Below, one piece after another: positions 37,662-46,394 of a stretch of DNA of 64,000 bases. The translations under genes were made by a program, and so were the position numbers. The first letter of the stretch is position 1. Every line of letters starts with the position of its first letter. Source of the DNA: an uncultured Clostridia bacterium (lineage in GTDB: Bacteria > Bacillota > Clostridia > Oscillospirales > Ruminococcaceae). The stretch spans positions 105,766 to 169,765 of the forward strand of contig CANRAS010000003.1 in the NCBI GenBank assembly GCA_947628655.1, in the 5' to 3' direction. The notes under the pieces are model-generated. The model saw nothing but the letters and a program-made list of their open reading frames with translations. It did not search any database and was not told the origin of the DNA.

Positions 37662-37697
37662 GTGCCGCGGCTATACGGTCGCGGCACTACTTTTTTG
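37662..37697. terminator. Bidirectional terminator between Cys-rich peptide and ybaK
   Basis: GTGCCGCG pairs with CGCGGCAC over a ten-base loop, with TACTTTTTT after it on + and ATTTTTT after it on -. The ybaK stop codon adjoins the stem. Confidence 0.85.
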
Positions 37698-38184
37698 TAA
37701 TTTCCCTAAGGGCGGCGATGTCGGCATATTCCCCGGCGCAAGCGTCAATAAGGTCGGCAGGGGAGAGCAATAGATGAACGCCGGGTCTGCCTCCGCTTAC
37801 CGCAATCGCGGAAAGCGTTTTCGCGCTTTCGTGAACGACTGTACGGAACTGCTTTTTCATTCCGATAGGCGAACACCCGCCGCGAATATATCCCGTGACG
37901 GCTTGAATATCCTTTACATGTATAGTTTCAACAGTTTTCTCGCCGACGGCTTTCGCGCATTTCTTCATATCCATTTCAAGGTTTACGGGCAGTACAAAAA
38001 CATAATGCGCCGAATTTTTCCCGACCGTTACAATCGTCTTGAATGTTGTTTCGGGGTCTAAGCCGAGTATCTCGGCGGATTTCTGCCCGCTTTCAAACTT
38101 ATCGCAGTCGTAAGAGAGCAGTTCATACGGTATCTTCAGTTTATCAAGTATACGCATAGCGTTTGTTTTGGTTTCTTTAGACAT
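37687..38184 (-). CDS. ybaK: Cys-tRNA(Pro)/Cys-tRNA deacylase YbaK
   Basis: YbaK hydrolyses cysteine wrongly attached to tRNA-Pro. The 165-residue protein has the single INS-like domain: KTIVTVG, the catalytic-lysine region MDMKKCAKAVG, GYIRGGCSPIGMKKQ and SGGRPGVHLLLSPADL. GGAGGATTTAA precedes the ATG. It is the last of three minus-strand genes after terD and a small membrane peptide. Confidence 0.92.
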   Translation of the reverse strand: MSKETKTNAMRILDKLKIPYELLSYDCDKFESGQKSAEILGLDPETTFKTIVTVGKNSAHYVFVLPVNLEMDMKKCAKAVGEKTVETIHVKDIQAVTGYIRGGCSPIGMKKQFRTVVHESAKTLSAIAVSGGRPGVHLLLSPADLIDACAGEYADIAALREITKK

Positions 38185-38274
38185 TTAAATCCTCCGCAGA
38201 CATCAAGCACACCAAACCCCGCCCCGATTGTGCCGTCGGAGCGGTGGTCTGTTTAAAATCTTAAAAGCGGTTAT

Positions 38275-38409
38275 TTAAAACTCTTCGTCGTCGTCAAGGA
38301 CAAGCGTTTCGATAACTTCGGGCTTTTTTAAGAAGAATAACGCGACAGCCGCCGCCGCAAGAGCCGCCAGACTGATAATGCCCGCGATGATTGCAAACTT
38401 TTTAGACAT
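38275..38409 (-). CDS. Small single-helix membrane peptide (44 residues)
   Basis: The ATG at 38409 is nine bases after GGAGGAG. The peptide reads MSKKFAII, then an Ala-rich membrane helix (about 5-27), KKPE, and an acidic tail ending LDDDEEF. It is not a family I recognise. It sits between terD and ybaK on the same strand. A hairpin with imperfect arms (about 38209-38255) lies between it and ybaK. Confidence 0.7.
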   Translation of the reverse strand: MSKKFAIIAGIISLAALAAAAVALFFLKKPEVIETLVLDDDEEF

Positions 38410-38428
38410 ACTATTCTACTCCTCCGAT

Positions 38429-39019
38429 TTACTGAAATCTCGCCGCCATCTCGCCTATACCGTTATCGTTCGTAGGTTCTCCGATAGCGCCGAATTTCCA
38501 CTCGCCGTTATAGCGGTATACCTCGCCGAACACCATAGCGGTTTTGCCCTCGTAATTCTCCGAGAGGTTATATTTGCAAAGTTCCTCTCCCGTATCGGCG
38601 TTGACAATTCTGATAAACGCGTTTCTTATCATACCGAACTGCTGTTTGCGTTCTCTTGCCTGATAGATAGTGACAACGAAAACGATTTTAGAAAATTCCT
38701 GAGGGACTTTATCAAGCTCTACGATAATCTGTTCGTCGTCGCCCTCGCCCTCGCCCGTGAGGTTATCTCCGCAGTGCCTTACAGAATCGCTGCGGTGTCT
38801 TAATTGACCGTAGTAAACAACGTCGATAGGACCTTTGAGCCTGCCCGACTGCGCGTCGATAAGCAGAGCGGACGCGTCGCAGTCGATGTCAGCCTGTTTT
38901 GAAAACAGCGCGAACTTTTTGGGCGCTTCGTCCCAGCCCAGTCCGACAACAAGCGATTTCAGACCCGCGCGGTCTTTCGTAAGGTCAACCTTTTGCCCCT
39001 TTTGAAGATTAACAGACAT
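38429..39019 (-). CDS. TerD-family stress protein
   Basis: This 196-residue calcium-binding TerD/YceD-type protein has SVNLQKGQKVDLTK at the start, VVGLGWD, the acidic metal site region CGDNLTGEGEGDDE, and IFVVTIYQARER with FGMIRNAFIRIVN. The family is linked to tellurite, oxidative and envelope stress. The frame is open upstream to 39172, but GGAGGAAGAAA marks the ATG at 39019. Only one ter gene is present. Confidence 0.92.
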   Translation of the reverse strand: MSVNLQKGQKVDLTKDRAGLKSLVVGLGWDEAPKKFALFSKQADIDCDASALLIDAQSGRLKGPIDVVYYGQLRHRSDSVRHCGDNLTGEGEGDDEQIIVELDKVPQEFSKIVFVVTIYQARERKQQFGMIRNAFIRIVNADTGEELCKYNLSENYEGKTAMVFGEVYRYNGEWKFGAIGEPTNDNGIGEMAARFQ

Positions 39020-39193
39020 TTTCTTCCTCCTTAAATTACGGACAGCTCCTGCTTGTACGGCAAGTTTAAGGCGAGTAAAAGCAGACTTCGCGCGGTTTTT
39101 CCACCCGCGCCCGCCCGCCGAAACCGCCCGTTCAGACCGTTTTCGGAGAACCCGTTTGTAAGAAATACACAATATATTGTTCTTAACAATTAC
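39020..39193 (-). other. Long terD leader with a G-rich hairpin
   Basis: About 170 bases separate the promoter from terD. On the transcript strand, GCGGTTT (39121-39127) pairs with AAACCGC (39092-39098), and the enclosed segment has closely spaced runs of two or three G that could form a quadruplex. No known riboswitch was recognised. Confidence 0.35.
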
Positions 39194-39222
39194 ATTATAC
39201 TACATTATTCCGAAAAATGCAA
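39194..39222 (-). promoter_or_regulatory. Sigma-A promoter of terD
   Basis: On the minus strand TTGCAT and TATAAT are separated by 17 bases. Confidence 0.75.
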
Positions 39223-39252
39223 GTACTTCCAAAAAAATATATTAAAAGATAC

Positions 39253-39281
39253 TTGTATTTTAAAAATTTAAGTGCTATAAT
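39253..39281 (+). promoter_or_regulatory. Sigma-A promoter of the MATE transporter gene
   Basis: TTGTAT and TATAAT are separated by 17 bases. It is divergent to the terD promoter, with 30 bases between the -35 elements. Confidence 0.75.
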
Positions 39282-39355
39282 ATTAAAGCAAAAAAGGGCG
39301 CAGGTCTGCCGATACAGAAATAAAACGGCAGTCCCGAAAAAGGAGACGGGGCATT

Positions 39356-40762
39356 ATGAAAGATTTAACAAAAGGAAAGCCTTTAAAGCTGATAGCGGCT
39401 TTTACATTGCCTATTTTATTAGGTATGCTTTTTCAGCAGGTATACAGTATTTCGGATATTATGATAATCGGGCAGAATTTGGGAAACGAGTCGATAGCGG
39501 CGGTGGGCGCTACCGCGCCGCTTGTTTCGCTGATGTTCAGCCTTATCAACGGACTTGTAACGGGCTTTGCGATTGTAGTGGCAAATCACTTCGGCGCGGG
39601 CGACCTTGATGAAATGCGGCGCACAATCGCGCGTATGCTCGTGTTCGCCGCCGCCGCAACGGTTGTTATGATAGTGGTGCTTACGGTGTTTATCGACCCC
39701 GTAATGCGGCTTATAGGCGTAACGGACGACATTATCGACGAGGCGAGAAGTTATCTTTTCATAGTGGCGCTCGGTCTTTCGGTAACTCTGCTTTACAATT
39801 TCGAGGCGGGCATACTCCGCGCGGTAGGCGACAGCGTTATTCCGCTTATCATTCTTATAATCTCCACCATACTTAATGTCGGTTTCGATTTGCTTATGGT
39901 GTGCGTCGTTAAAGCGGGAGTTATGGGCGCGGCGCTGGCGACTGTCGCGGCGCAGGCTATTTCGGCGGTCGTGTGCCTTGTTTACCTTATCAAACGCCGC
40001 CCAATGCTTGTTATCAAGAAAAAGGACTTCGTGTTTACATCAGCGTCCTCGAAAGAACTGCTCGCGTCGGGACTTGGAATGGCGCTGATGTATTCGATAG
40101 TGGACATTGGTTCTATTGTCCTGCAAAACGCGATTAACAGTTTCGGAAGTGACATAATAACGGCGCACACGGCGGCAAGGAAAATCTTCAGCCTTACGAT
40201 GATGCCGTTTTCGTCGATAAGTTCAACGCTTGTTACATACTGTTCGCAAAACCGCGGCGCGGGGAAATATTCCCGCATACGGCGCGGAATACTCGATGGA
40301 CTTATTATAATGTTTATCTGGGCTGTTTTGGCGTTCGCGATGATTTACCTCGCAGGACACGCGCTTATCGGTATGCTTGTAAGCGCGGACGGAGATAATT
40401 CTCCCGCGATAATCGAAACGGGAGTGTTGTATATGAAGTGGGCTTGTCCGTTCTATTTCCCGCTGTCTATTCTGTTAGGTCTTAGAAGTGCATTGCAAGG
40501 AATGGGAAAGAGCCTTGTGCCTATTATATGCAGTATTATTGAACTTTCGTGGAAGATAGTCACCGTGCTTGTTATGGTACCGCTGTTCGGCGGGACGAAC
40601 GGCGATGTGGGCGGTTCAATAAAGGAAATCGGCGGGTATTTCGGCGTTGTTATCTCGGAACCGATTGTGTGGACTGTCTGCGCGGTCATAATCGGCATAA
40701 TAGCGTTCGTTACTCTGAAAAGAATGCCGAAAGAGGACGCGGAGGAAACACAAACCGCATAA
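39356..40762 (+). CDS. MATE-family multidrug/Na+ antiporter
   Basis: This 468-residue protein has about 12 membrane helices in two halves. Typical MATE features include the start KPLKLIAAFTLPILLGMLFQQVY, NLGNESIAAVG and the mid-protein repeat of the same fold. The family exports cationic compounds in exchange for Na+ or H+. Substrate unknown. GGAGACGGGG precedes the ATG. It ends 39 bases before the MoxR operon. Confidence 0.92.
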   Translation: MKDLTKGKPLKLIAAFTLPILLGMLFQQVYSISDIMIIGQNLGNESIAAVGATAPLVSLMFSLINGLVTGFAIVVANHFGAGDLDEMRRTIARMLVFAAAATVVMIVVLTVFIDPVMRLIGVTDDIIDEARSYLFIVALGLSVTLLYNFEAGILRAVGDSVIPLIILIISTILNVGFDLLMVCVVKAGVMGAALATVAAQAISAVVCLVYLIKRRPMLVIKKKDFVFTSASSKELLASGLGMALMYSIVDIGSIVLQNAINSFGSDIITAHTAARKIFSLTMMPFSSISSTLVTYCSQNRGAGKYSRIRRGILDGLIIMFIWAVLAFAMIYLAGHALIGMLVSADGDNSPAIIETGVLYMKWACPFYFPLSILLGLRSALQGMGKSLVPIICSIIELSWKIVTVLVMVPLFGGTNGDVGGSIKEIGGYFGVVISEPIVWTVCAVIIGIIAFVTLKRMPKEDAEETQTA

Positions 40763-40801
40763 CACAGCATTTTTTCGTTAATAAAAATTGGGAGGTAATC
40801 A

Positions 40802-41743
40802 ATGGTAAAGGAACTCACCGAAAGGATTACGGCGAACATTTCCAAAGCCGTAAGGGGAAAGAACGACAAAATAGAACTCGTGTGCGCGGCGATGTTCGCG
40901 GGCGGACACGTCTTGCTTGAAGATGTTCCCGGAACGGGGAAAACGCTTATGGCGCGCGCCCTTGCGCGGTCTGTCGGCGGGGAATTCAAGCGCATACAGT
41001 TTACCCCCGACCTCCTGCCCTCCGATATTACGGGGATAAATTTCTACAATATGAAAGAACAGGAGTTCGTTTTGCGGAAAGGTCCTGTTTTCACGAATAT
41101 TCTTTTGGCGGACGAAGTAAACCGCGCCACGCCGAGAACGCAGTCCGCTCTGCTCGAATGTATGGAAGAACGGCGCACGACGATTGACGGGGAAACGCTC
41201 GCTTTACCGAAACCGTTTTTCGTTATAGCTACGCAGAACCCTATCGAGATACAGGGAACATATCCTTTGCCTGAGGCGCAGCTTGACCGATTTATGATAA
41301 GGCTTGCCCTAGGCTATCCCGACAGAGCGGAAGAACTCAAAGTAATCGGCGGCGCGGTTTCGCAAGGCGCGGAGGAGGGGCTGTCGGCGGTCTGCACGGG
41401 TGAAGAGATAATCTCCGCGCAAAAGGAAGTCGATATATGCACGGCAAACGACGTTGTCTGCGGTTACATCGCGGATATTGCCGCCGCCACGCGCAATGAC
41501 CCCGCAATCAGATTAGGACTGTCCACCAGAGGAGCGGCGGCGCTTAAACGTATGAGCTGCGCTCTCGCGGCGATAGACGGGCGTAAACACGCGACCCCGC
41601 AGGACGTGAAACGCGCGTCGCTCTATGTCGTACCGCACAGGCTGATTTACAAGGGCTATTCGCAGGATACCGACAGAACGGCTATATTGGAGCGCGTTCT
41701 TGACGGCGTTCCCGTACCCACGGAAAATATTTCGGCGAGGTAA
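40802..41743 (+). CDS. MoxR-family AAA+ ATPase
   Basis: This 313-residue ATPase has Walker A DVPGTGKT, Walker B ILLADEVNRA, sensor 1 ATQNPIE and the YPLPEAQLDRF block of the MoxR group. MoxR proteins act as chaperone-like factors that mature partner complexes, usually alongside a DUF58 protein. Such a gene follows after three bases. GGGAGG precedes the ATG. Confidence 0.94.
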   Translation: MVKELTERITANISKAVRGKNDKIELVCAAMFAGGHVLLEDVPGTGKTLMARALARSVGGEFKRIQFTPDLLPSDITGINFYNMKEQEFVLRKGPVFTNILLADEVNRATPRTQSALLECMEERRTTIDGETLALPKPFFVIATQNPIEIQGTYPLPEAQLDRFMIRLALGYPDRAEELKVIGGAVSQGAEEGLSAVCTGEEIISAQKEVDICTANDVVCGYIADIAAATRNDPAIRLGLSTRGAAALKRMSCALAAIDGRKHATPQDVKRASLYVVPHRLIYKGYSQDTDRTAILERVLDGVPVPTENISAR

Positions 41744-41746
41744 TTT

Positions 41747-42868
41747 ATGGAGCTTGTTGCAATGGTGGTAATCATCGCGGCGGTGGTTATCGTTCAGTTC
41801 TTCATATACGACAAGTACGGATTTAAAAACGTTACTTACAAGATAAGCATAAGCGCCCCCGAAGTATACGAAAACGACGAGATAGAAATAGTCGAAGAAA
41901 TTGACAACGCAAAGCGCCTGCCGCTTGTGTGGGCAAGAAGTGAGATAAGCTGTTCGCCGTATCTTACGTTTAAAGGACAGCAGACCGAAACGGCGCAGGG
42001 CGTTCAGCGCGGACTTGTTTCGGGAGTATTCGTCCTGCGGGGCTATCACAAGTGCCGTCGTGTATGGAAAGTAAAGTGCGAAAAGCGCGGAATACTCTCG
42101 ATAGAAAACGCGGCGCTTACTATCTGCGACCTTTTCGGTATGACAAAAAAGGCGAGAATGTTCACTTTTTCGGAAAGCGTGCGCGTTCTCCCTACGCCCG
42201 CCGAAATGGAAAATGTAACGTTTTCGGGCGATAAATTTATAGGAAACATCGCCGTCCAGAGATTTGTTCTTCCCGACCCGTTTGTGATAAGCGGCGCGAG
42301 AGAATACACGGGCAGAGAACCGATGAACCGTATTCATTGGCAGCAGACCGCCCGTATGGGACGGCTTATGGTCTACAACAATGAATTTACAACCGAACGC
42401 CGTGTGATGATACTGTTTAATTTACAGCGCAATGAATTTAACAGCGGAACGCTTTCCGATACATCTTTGGAACTTCAGATAAAAGGCGCGGCTTATGTAC
42501 TTCGTATGTGTCAGGAAATAAGCGCGGAAAGCGTTCTTGTGATAAATTCGGGCGTTCGGGTATTTATGCCGATACCCGTCGGAGGAGAATACGCGGTCAG
42601 CGCTTTAAGATGTCTGGCTGAATTAAATGCGGAGTGCGGAGAGCGTTTCGACGAAATGACCGCCGTTTTGGACTTCAACGAGGCGACGGATGTGATTGTG
42701 ATAACCTCGTATGTCTGCGCCCGAACAGGCGCGCTCCTCAATGACCTCACGGCAAAAGGCAAGTGCTGTAAGATATTCACGGCGGGGCTTAAAGACGGCG
42801 CGGAAAATATTCCGCGCGGTGTGGAACTGCTGGTGATACCGCGCGGTGCGGGAGGTGACAGATCGTGA
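41747..42868 (+). CDS. DUF58-domain membrane-anchored protein
   Basis: The 373-residue protein has an N-terminal membrane helix (about 1-22), a beta-rich region and the DUF58 signature (REYTGREPMNRIHWQQTAR), followed by a vWA-like fold. DUF58 proteins are partners of MoxR ATPases. The protein ends in a four-base GTGA overlap with the next gene, so all three are translationally coupled. Confidence 0.9.
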   Translation: MELVAMVVIIAAVVIVQFFIYDKYGFKNVTYKISISAPEVYENDEIEIVEEIDNAKRLPLVWARSEISCSPYLTFKGQQTETAQGVQRGLVSGVFVLRGYHKCRRVWKVKCEKRGILSIENAALTICDLFGMTKKARMFTFSESVRVLPTPAEMENVTFSGDKFIGNIAVQRFVLPDPFVISGAREYTGREPMNRIHWQQTARMGRLMVYNNEFTTERRVMILFNLQRNEFNSGTLSDTSLELQIKGAAYVLRMCQEISAESVLVINSGVRVFMPIPVGGEYAVSALRCLAELNAECGERFDEMTAVLDFNEATDVIVITSYVCARTGALLNDLTAKGKCCKIFTAGLKDGAENIPRGVELLVIPRGAGGDRS

Positions 42869-44184
42869 ATGAAAAATCCTACCATTCGTTTCTGAAAATA
42901 TTGGCTTATGTCGGCGTACTTACAGCGCTGTTTCCGCTTGCCGTAGCGGCGGAAGTCCTCGGCGCGGGAAGTTTCACCGTATGGCATTTCTTTTTGCTTT
43001 ACGGTGTTTGGATACTGTTTCGCGGGTTCGGGACGTTTGTCGGAGTTATGATAAATCGTTTGGAACGCCGAAGAAAACCGCCGAAAAAGGTTCTCGCGCT
43101 TTTGTATTTCCTTATGAAAGCGGGGTTTGTCGTACCCTCTGCGATTTTTCTCGTTATCGGAATTAATATTCGGCTCAGCGTTTATTTGTGCTTTTTCTCC
43201 GTTGTCGGCGGAATAATCATCTATTTCGGCGGTTGTATGACTGTCGGGAAGAGTTATTCCGATATTTTTTCCAAAGCGTGGCTTGTGTTATACACGATTT
43301 CGTCTATCGTGCTTATGGCGATGTTCGCCGTTACAACCGAAAGCCCCGCCGTATCTCTGGGCAGGCTTATGCTCTGCATAGGTTTCGCCGTTATGGTAAT
43401 GCTCTCGGCGGTGATTATAAATCAAGCGAACATTGACGCGTGCACAAATCAGCGCGACCGCGGAAAGACCGTCCTGCCGAACGGTTTAAGGCGTTATAAC
43501 GCGCTTTTAGGCGTCGGGATATTCGCGTTAGTGTTTGTGCTTTTCGCATTCGCGCGTCCAATAGCCGTATTATTCAGAAACATAGCGGGCGTATTTGTCC
43601 GAGGATTTATCTATATAATCGACCATTTACCGCAGTCAGACCCGCACGAAACTGACGGTTTTTCCGTAAACGAAACGGGCGACGCGGGTATGTTCGGTAT
43701 GGGCGGAGCGTTCTCCGATACCGTTGTCGCATTTTTTGCTATAGTGCTGATTATATTCATAATAATCTTCATAAAGCCGATTACAGCGGGGATTAAGAAC
43801 GTTATTTCGTTTTTGTTCAGAAAGAAAGCAAACCAAAACAGCACTCCTTTTGCGGACGAGATAACGAAAAGCAAAATAAAACCGCCCACAAAGCGAATGG
43901 AGCGAAAAGAAGAACGCGCAATGGAGCGCAGATATTCCCGTGAAACCTCACCGTCGCTCAAGTTTAGGCTGGGGTATGAACTGTTCCTTATGAAACTTTC
44001 CCGCACACAATACCCGCCAAAGCCCTCCGATACTGCCGAGGCGCATATTGAAAAAGGGGAGAGGGCTTTCGGAGAGGAGTTTCACGGACTTTCCGAAACG
44101 TACAACAAGGTAAGATACGCCGATATTCAGCCGACCGCAGAAGAACTCGCCGCGCAGAGCGAACTCTTGAAACGTTTAAAGTAA
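42865..44184 (+). CDS. Polytopic membrane protein with DUF4129-like C-terminus
   Basis: The 439-residue protein starts at GTG within the DUF58 stop region after GGGAGGTGA. It has about eight membrane helices (to about 305) and a charged cytoplasmic tail with SLKFRLGYELFLMKLSR and TYNKVRYADIQPTAEE, which resembles DUF4129 domains. A transglutaminase domain, often part of such operons, is missing. Its role with MoxR/DUF58, perhaps envelope assembly, is inferred from position. Confidence 0.72.
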   Translation: MNEKSYHSFLKILAYVGVLTALFPLAVAAEVLGAGSFTVWHFFLLYGVWILFRGFGTFVGVMINRLERRRKPPKKVLALLYFLMKAGFVVPSAIFLVIGINIRLSVYLCFFSVVGGIIIYFGGCMTVGKSYSDIFSKAWLVLYTISSIVLMAMFAVTTESPAVSLGRLMLCIGFAVMVMLSAVIINQANIDACTNQRDRGKTVLPNGLRRYNALLGVGIFALVFVLFAFARPIAVLFRNIAGVFVRGFIYIIDHLPQSDPHETDGFSVNETGDAGMFGMGGAFSDTVVAFFAIVLIIFIIIFIKPITAGIKNVISFLFRKKANQNSTPFADEITKSKIKPPTKRMERKEERAMERRYSRETSPSLKFRLGYELFLMKLSRTQYPPKPSDTAEAHIEKGERAFGEEFHGLSETYNKVRYADIQPTAEELAAQSELLKRLK

Positions 44185-44185
44185 T

Positions 44186-44214
44186 ACAGCCCCCGTTCAG
44201 CGGGGGCTGTTTTC
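44186..44214. terminator. Terminator between the MoxR operon and lipoprotein gene
   Basis: A perfect ten-pair stem (ACAGCCCCCG/CGGGGGCTGT) with a five-base loop is followed by TTTCAG. The T-run is weak on both strands, but the stem is strong. Confidence 0.75.
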
Positions 44215-44776
44215 AGCTTATAGTCGCTTTATCCTCGTCGGGCAATTGCAATGTGAACGGCTTTTGTCCCGAAAAGTTTACCGACAGCCTGTTCTGCGGG
44301 CATTTCAGCGAGATAAGCTCGCCTGTCTTTTCGTTCGCCGTAATAGTAACGCTCGCGCCGTCAAGTTCGGTTTTGTAAGTGAGAACGCCGTCGGACGCGG
44401 TGCTGTTCTCAGCGTCTGTACTGATTAGTTCTCCAACCGCACCCGCGATGATATGCGGAGCGGTAGCGTAAACGTCGCTGTTCTCGGAACTGAATGACAA
44501 TCCGTCCAGAGTTGCGGAATACTTTTTGTCGTTCAGCTTGACCGTAAGCCCTTTAAGGTTTTTCGGTTCTGTAAACGTCATATTCCACTCTTCGCCGCTC
44601 ACCCGTGTTACTTCGGCTTTCGCGCTTACTTTATCATAGGTTATTTCGGCATTTACCGTGTAGGTCGTGTCGAAATTCGGCTTTTGCTGTGAAAACGGCA
44701 GTTTCCCGCCGCACCCCGCCAATAAAAGCGTTCCCGCAAGTATAGCGCCTGCTGTTGTTATTTTCTTTAGTGACAA
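44213..44776 (-). CDS. Small lipoprotein of unknown function
   Basis: The start is taken as TTG at 44776, seven bases after GGAGGA; the frame also runs up to a GTG at 44819, which lacks a ribosome site. The 187-residue product has a signal peptide with lipobox LLLAGC (C22). The mature part is beta-rich with alternating short strands (TYTVNAEITYDK, GVLTYKTELDGASVTITAN) and resembles outer-layer LolA-like or DUF-type lipoproteins. No family is certain. Confidence 0.7.
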   Translation of the reverse strand: MSLKKITTAGAILAGTLLLAGCGGKLPFSQQKPNFDTTYTVNAEITYDKVSAKAEVTRVSGEEWNMTFTEPKNLKGLTVKLNDKKYSATLDGLSFSSENSDVYATAPHIIAGAVGELISTDAENSTASDGVLTYKTELDGASVTITANEKTGELISLKCPQNRLSVNFSGQKPFTLQLPDEDKATIS

Positions 44777-44838
44777 GGCAAATTCCTCCAAAAATGTGAT
44801 AGAGTATGCAAAACAACACACTCCGAAGGAACTCGGCG

Positions 44839-46338
44839 TTATTTGTAAACGCGGGGCAGTACTTCTATTATATCGCTTGCAACAACACAGGCGGGCGAAG
44901 ATGTTTTTACAAGTAAATCCGCGGCGTATCCGTGGCAGTACGCGCCCGCTTTTGCCGCGTCATACGCGGGTATCCCCTGCGCTGACATTGCCCCTATAAT
45001 TCCCGTGAGAACGTCCCCGCTCCCGCCTTTAGAAAGCGAGCCGTTGCCCGTCGTGTTCACGGCGGCGTTTCCTTTGGGGTCGCATATCACGGTATACGCG
45101 CCTTTAAGCAATACCGTAACGCCATATTCACGAGCGAAACGCCTAGCCGCGCTTATTCTGTCGGCTTGTATTTCGGCGACTGAAAGTCCGCTTATGCGCG
45201 AAAATTCAAGCGGGTGCGGAGTAATTACGGTATCGCCTGTCCGTTCCTTCAATACATTTATATTTTCGGCAATGGAATTTATTCCGTCCGCGTCAATAAT
45301 TATTGGACAATTTGCGTGCTTTATGACAAATTCCGTTATTTTTCGGGTGTTTTCGCTGTTTCCCAAACCACAGCCGACAGATACGGCGGTCATCTTCGGG
45401 AGAACTTCGGCTATAGCTTTACAGTCGCCGCCGATACTTCCGCTTTCCGTTTCGGGCAGAGGGAGAAACGTGTTCTCAACCAAAGAACCCGCGAGCGCCT
45501 TTACCGTGGAAATAGGCGCGGCGAGAGTGCAAAGCCCCGTTCCGCTGCGCAAAGCCGCGCGAGTACTCATAACCGCCGCCCCCGAACAGCAAAGACTTCC
45601 CGCAATATTAAGAAGTCTGCCGAAACTCCCCTTGTGTGCGGTAATCCCGCGTTTCGGAAGGATTTCGCGCATTTCATCGCCGAGCAATATCGCCTCATAT
45701 TCCTTGAAACAATCGTCTGTTATGCCAATGTCGAGCAATTCAAATTCGCCGAGCGTTTCTAAAGCCTGCGGCACTAACATTCCCTTTTTGAGCGCCGCGA
45801 TAACAAGAGTTCGTGTCGGCTTGAAACAAAACGGGTCACATTCGCCCGTGTCGGAGTTCATTCCGCTCGGAATATCAATCGCAATACGCGCGGGAACGCT
45901 GTTCGCAGAGCTTAACAGCTTAGAGGCGCGTGACGGCAGACTTCCGTGAAAGCCCGTCCCGAAAACGCAGTCAACCGCCATATCCGCATTTTTTAAAATA
46001 CCGTCGCAGATTTGCTCGTCTTTTGTGTAATCGTAAACGATTTTTTTCGGGAGCGTTTCAAAATATTCCCGCGCAATATCCGTTTTAGGAACGCCGTCCG
46101 CGAGAATTACGCGTATTTTATAACCCTTTTCATACAGCTTTTGCGCGATTACAAACCCGTCGCCGCCGTTATTGCCCGCACCGCATAAAACTACGGCGGG
46201 GCAGGGGGGATATTCTTCGATAATGCGCCCTGCGGCGGCACAGCCCGCATTATACATCATTTCCGAGTAGGAAAGGGAACGCACGGCACATTCCGCCTCG
46301 GCAGAACGCATTTCGGCGCTTGTTGCAACGAACGGCAT
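44839..46338 (-). CDS. nnr: Bifunctional NAD(P)HX epimerase/dehydratase
   Basis: This enzyme repairs hydrated NAD(P)H. The N-terminal epimerase domain (about 1-210) has CGAGNNGGDGFVIAQKL and AVDCVFGTGFHG. The C-terminal ADP-dependent dehydratase (about 220-499) has KGSFGRLLNIAGS, DADGINSIAEN, TPHPLEFSRI and NGSLSKGGSGDVLTG. AGAGG is eight bases before the ATG at 46338. A GTG at 46347 is less well placed. Confidence 0.94.
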   Translation of the reverse strand: MPFVATSAEMRSAEAECAVRSLSYSEMMYNAGCAAAGRIIEEYPPCPAVVLCGAGNNGGDGFVIAQKLYEKGYKIRVILADGVPKTDIAREYFETLPKKIVYDYTKDEQICDGILKNADMAVDCVFGTGFHGSLPSRASKLLSSANSVPARIAIDIPSGMNSDTGECDPFCFKPTRTLVIAALKKGMLVPQALETLGEFELLDIGITDDCFKEYEAILLGDEMREILPKRGITAHKGSFGRLLNIAGSLCCSGAAVMSTRAALRSGTGLCTLAAPISTVKALAGSLVENTFLPLPETESGSIGGDCKAIAEVLPKMTAVSVGCGLGNSENTRKITEFVIKHANCPIIIDADGINSIAENINVLKERTGDTVITPHPLEFSRISGLSVAEIQADRISAARRFAREYGVTVLLKGAYTVICDPKGNAAVNTTGNGSLSKGGSGDVLTGIIGAMSAQGIPAYDAAKAGAYCHGYAADLLVKTSSPACVVASDIIEVLPRVYK

Positions 46339-46356
46339 AATTATCACCTCTTTATT

Positions 46357-46385
46357 ATTCTATCACAAACGGTGATAATTGTCAA
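46357..46385 (-). promoter_or_regulatory. nnr promoter with an internal operator-like palindrome
   Basis: On the minus strand TTGACA and TAGAAT are separated by 17 bases. The spacer holds the inverted repeat TATCAC-5-GTGATA (46361-46377), a suitable place for repressor binding. It lies in the short gap after asnB. Confidence 0.65.
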
Positions 46386-46394
46386 TCGTCAAAA

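Noticed and set aside
41513..42337. 274-codon minus-strand frame across the MoxR/DUF58 junction
   Set aside because: Both plus-strand genes are certain; the antisense product is Arg/Tyr-rich noise.
45005..45949. 314-codon plus-strand frame opposite the NAD(P)HX repair gene
   Set aside because: It lies wholly antisense to a well-supported gene, with low-complexity composition and no ribosome site.
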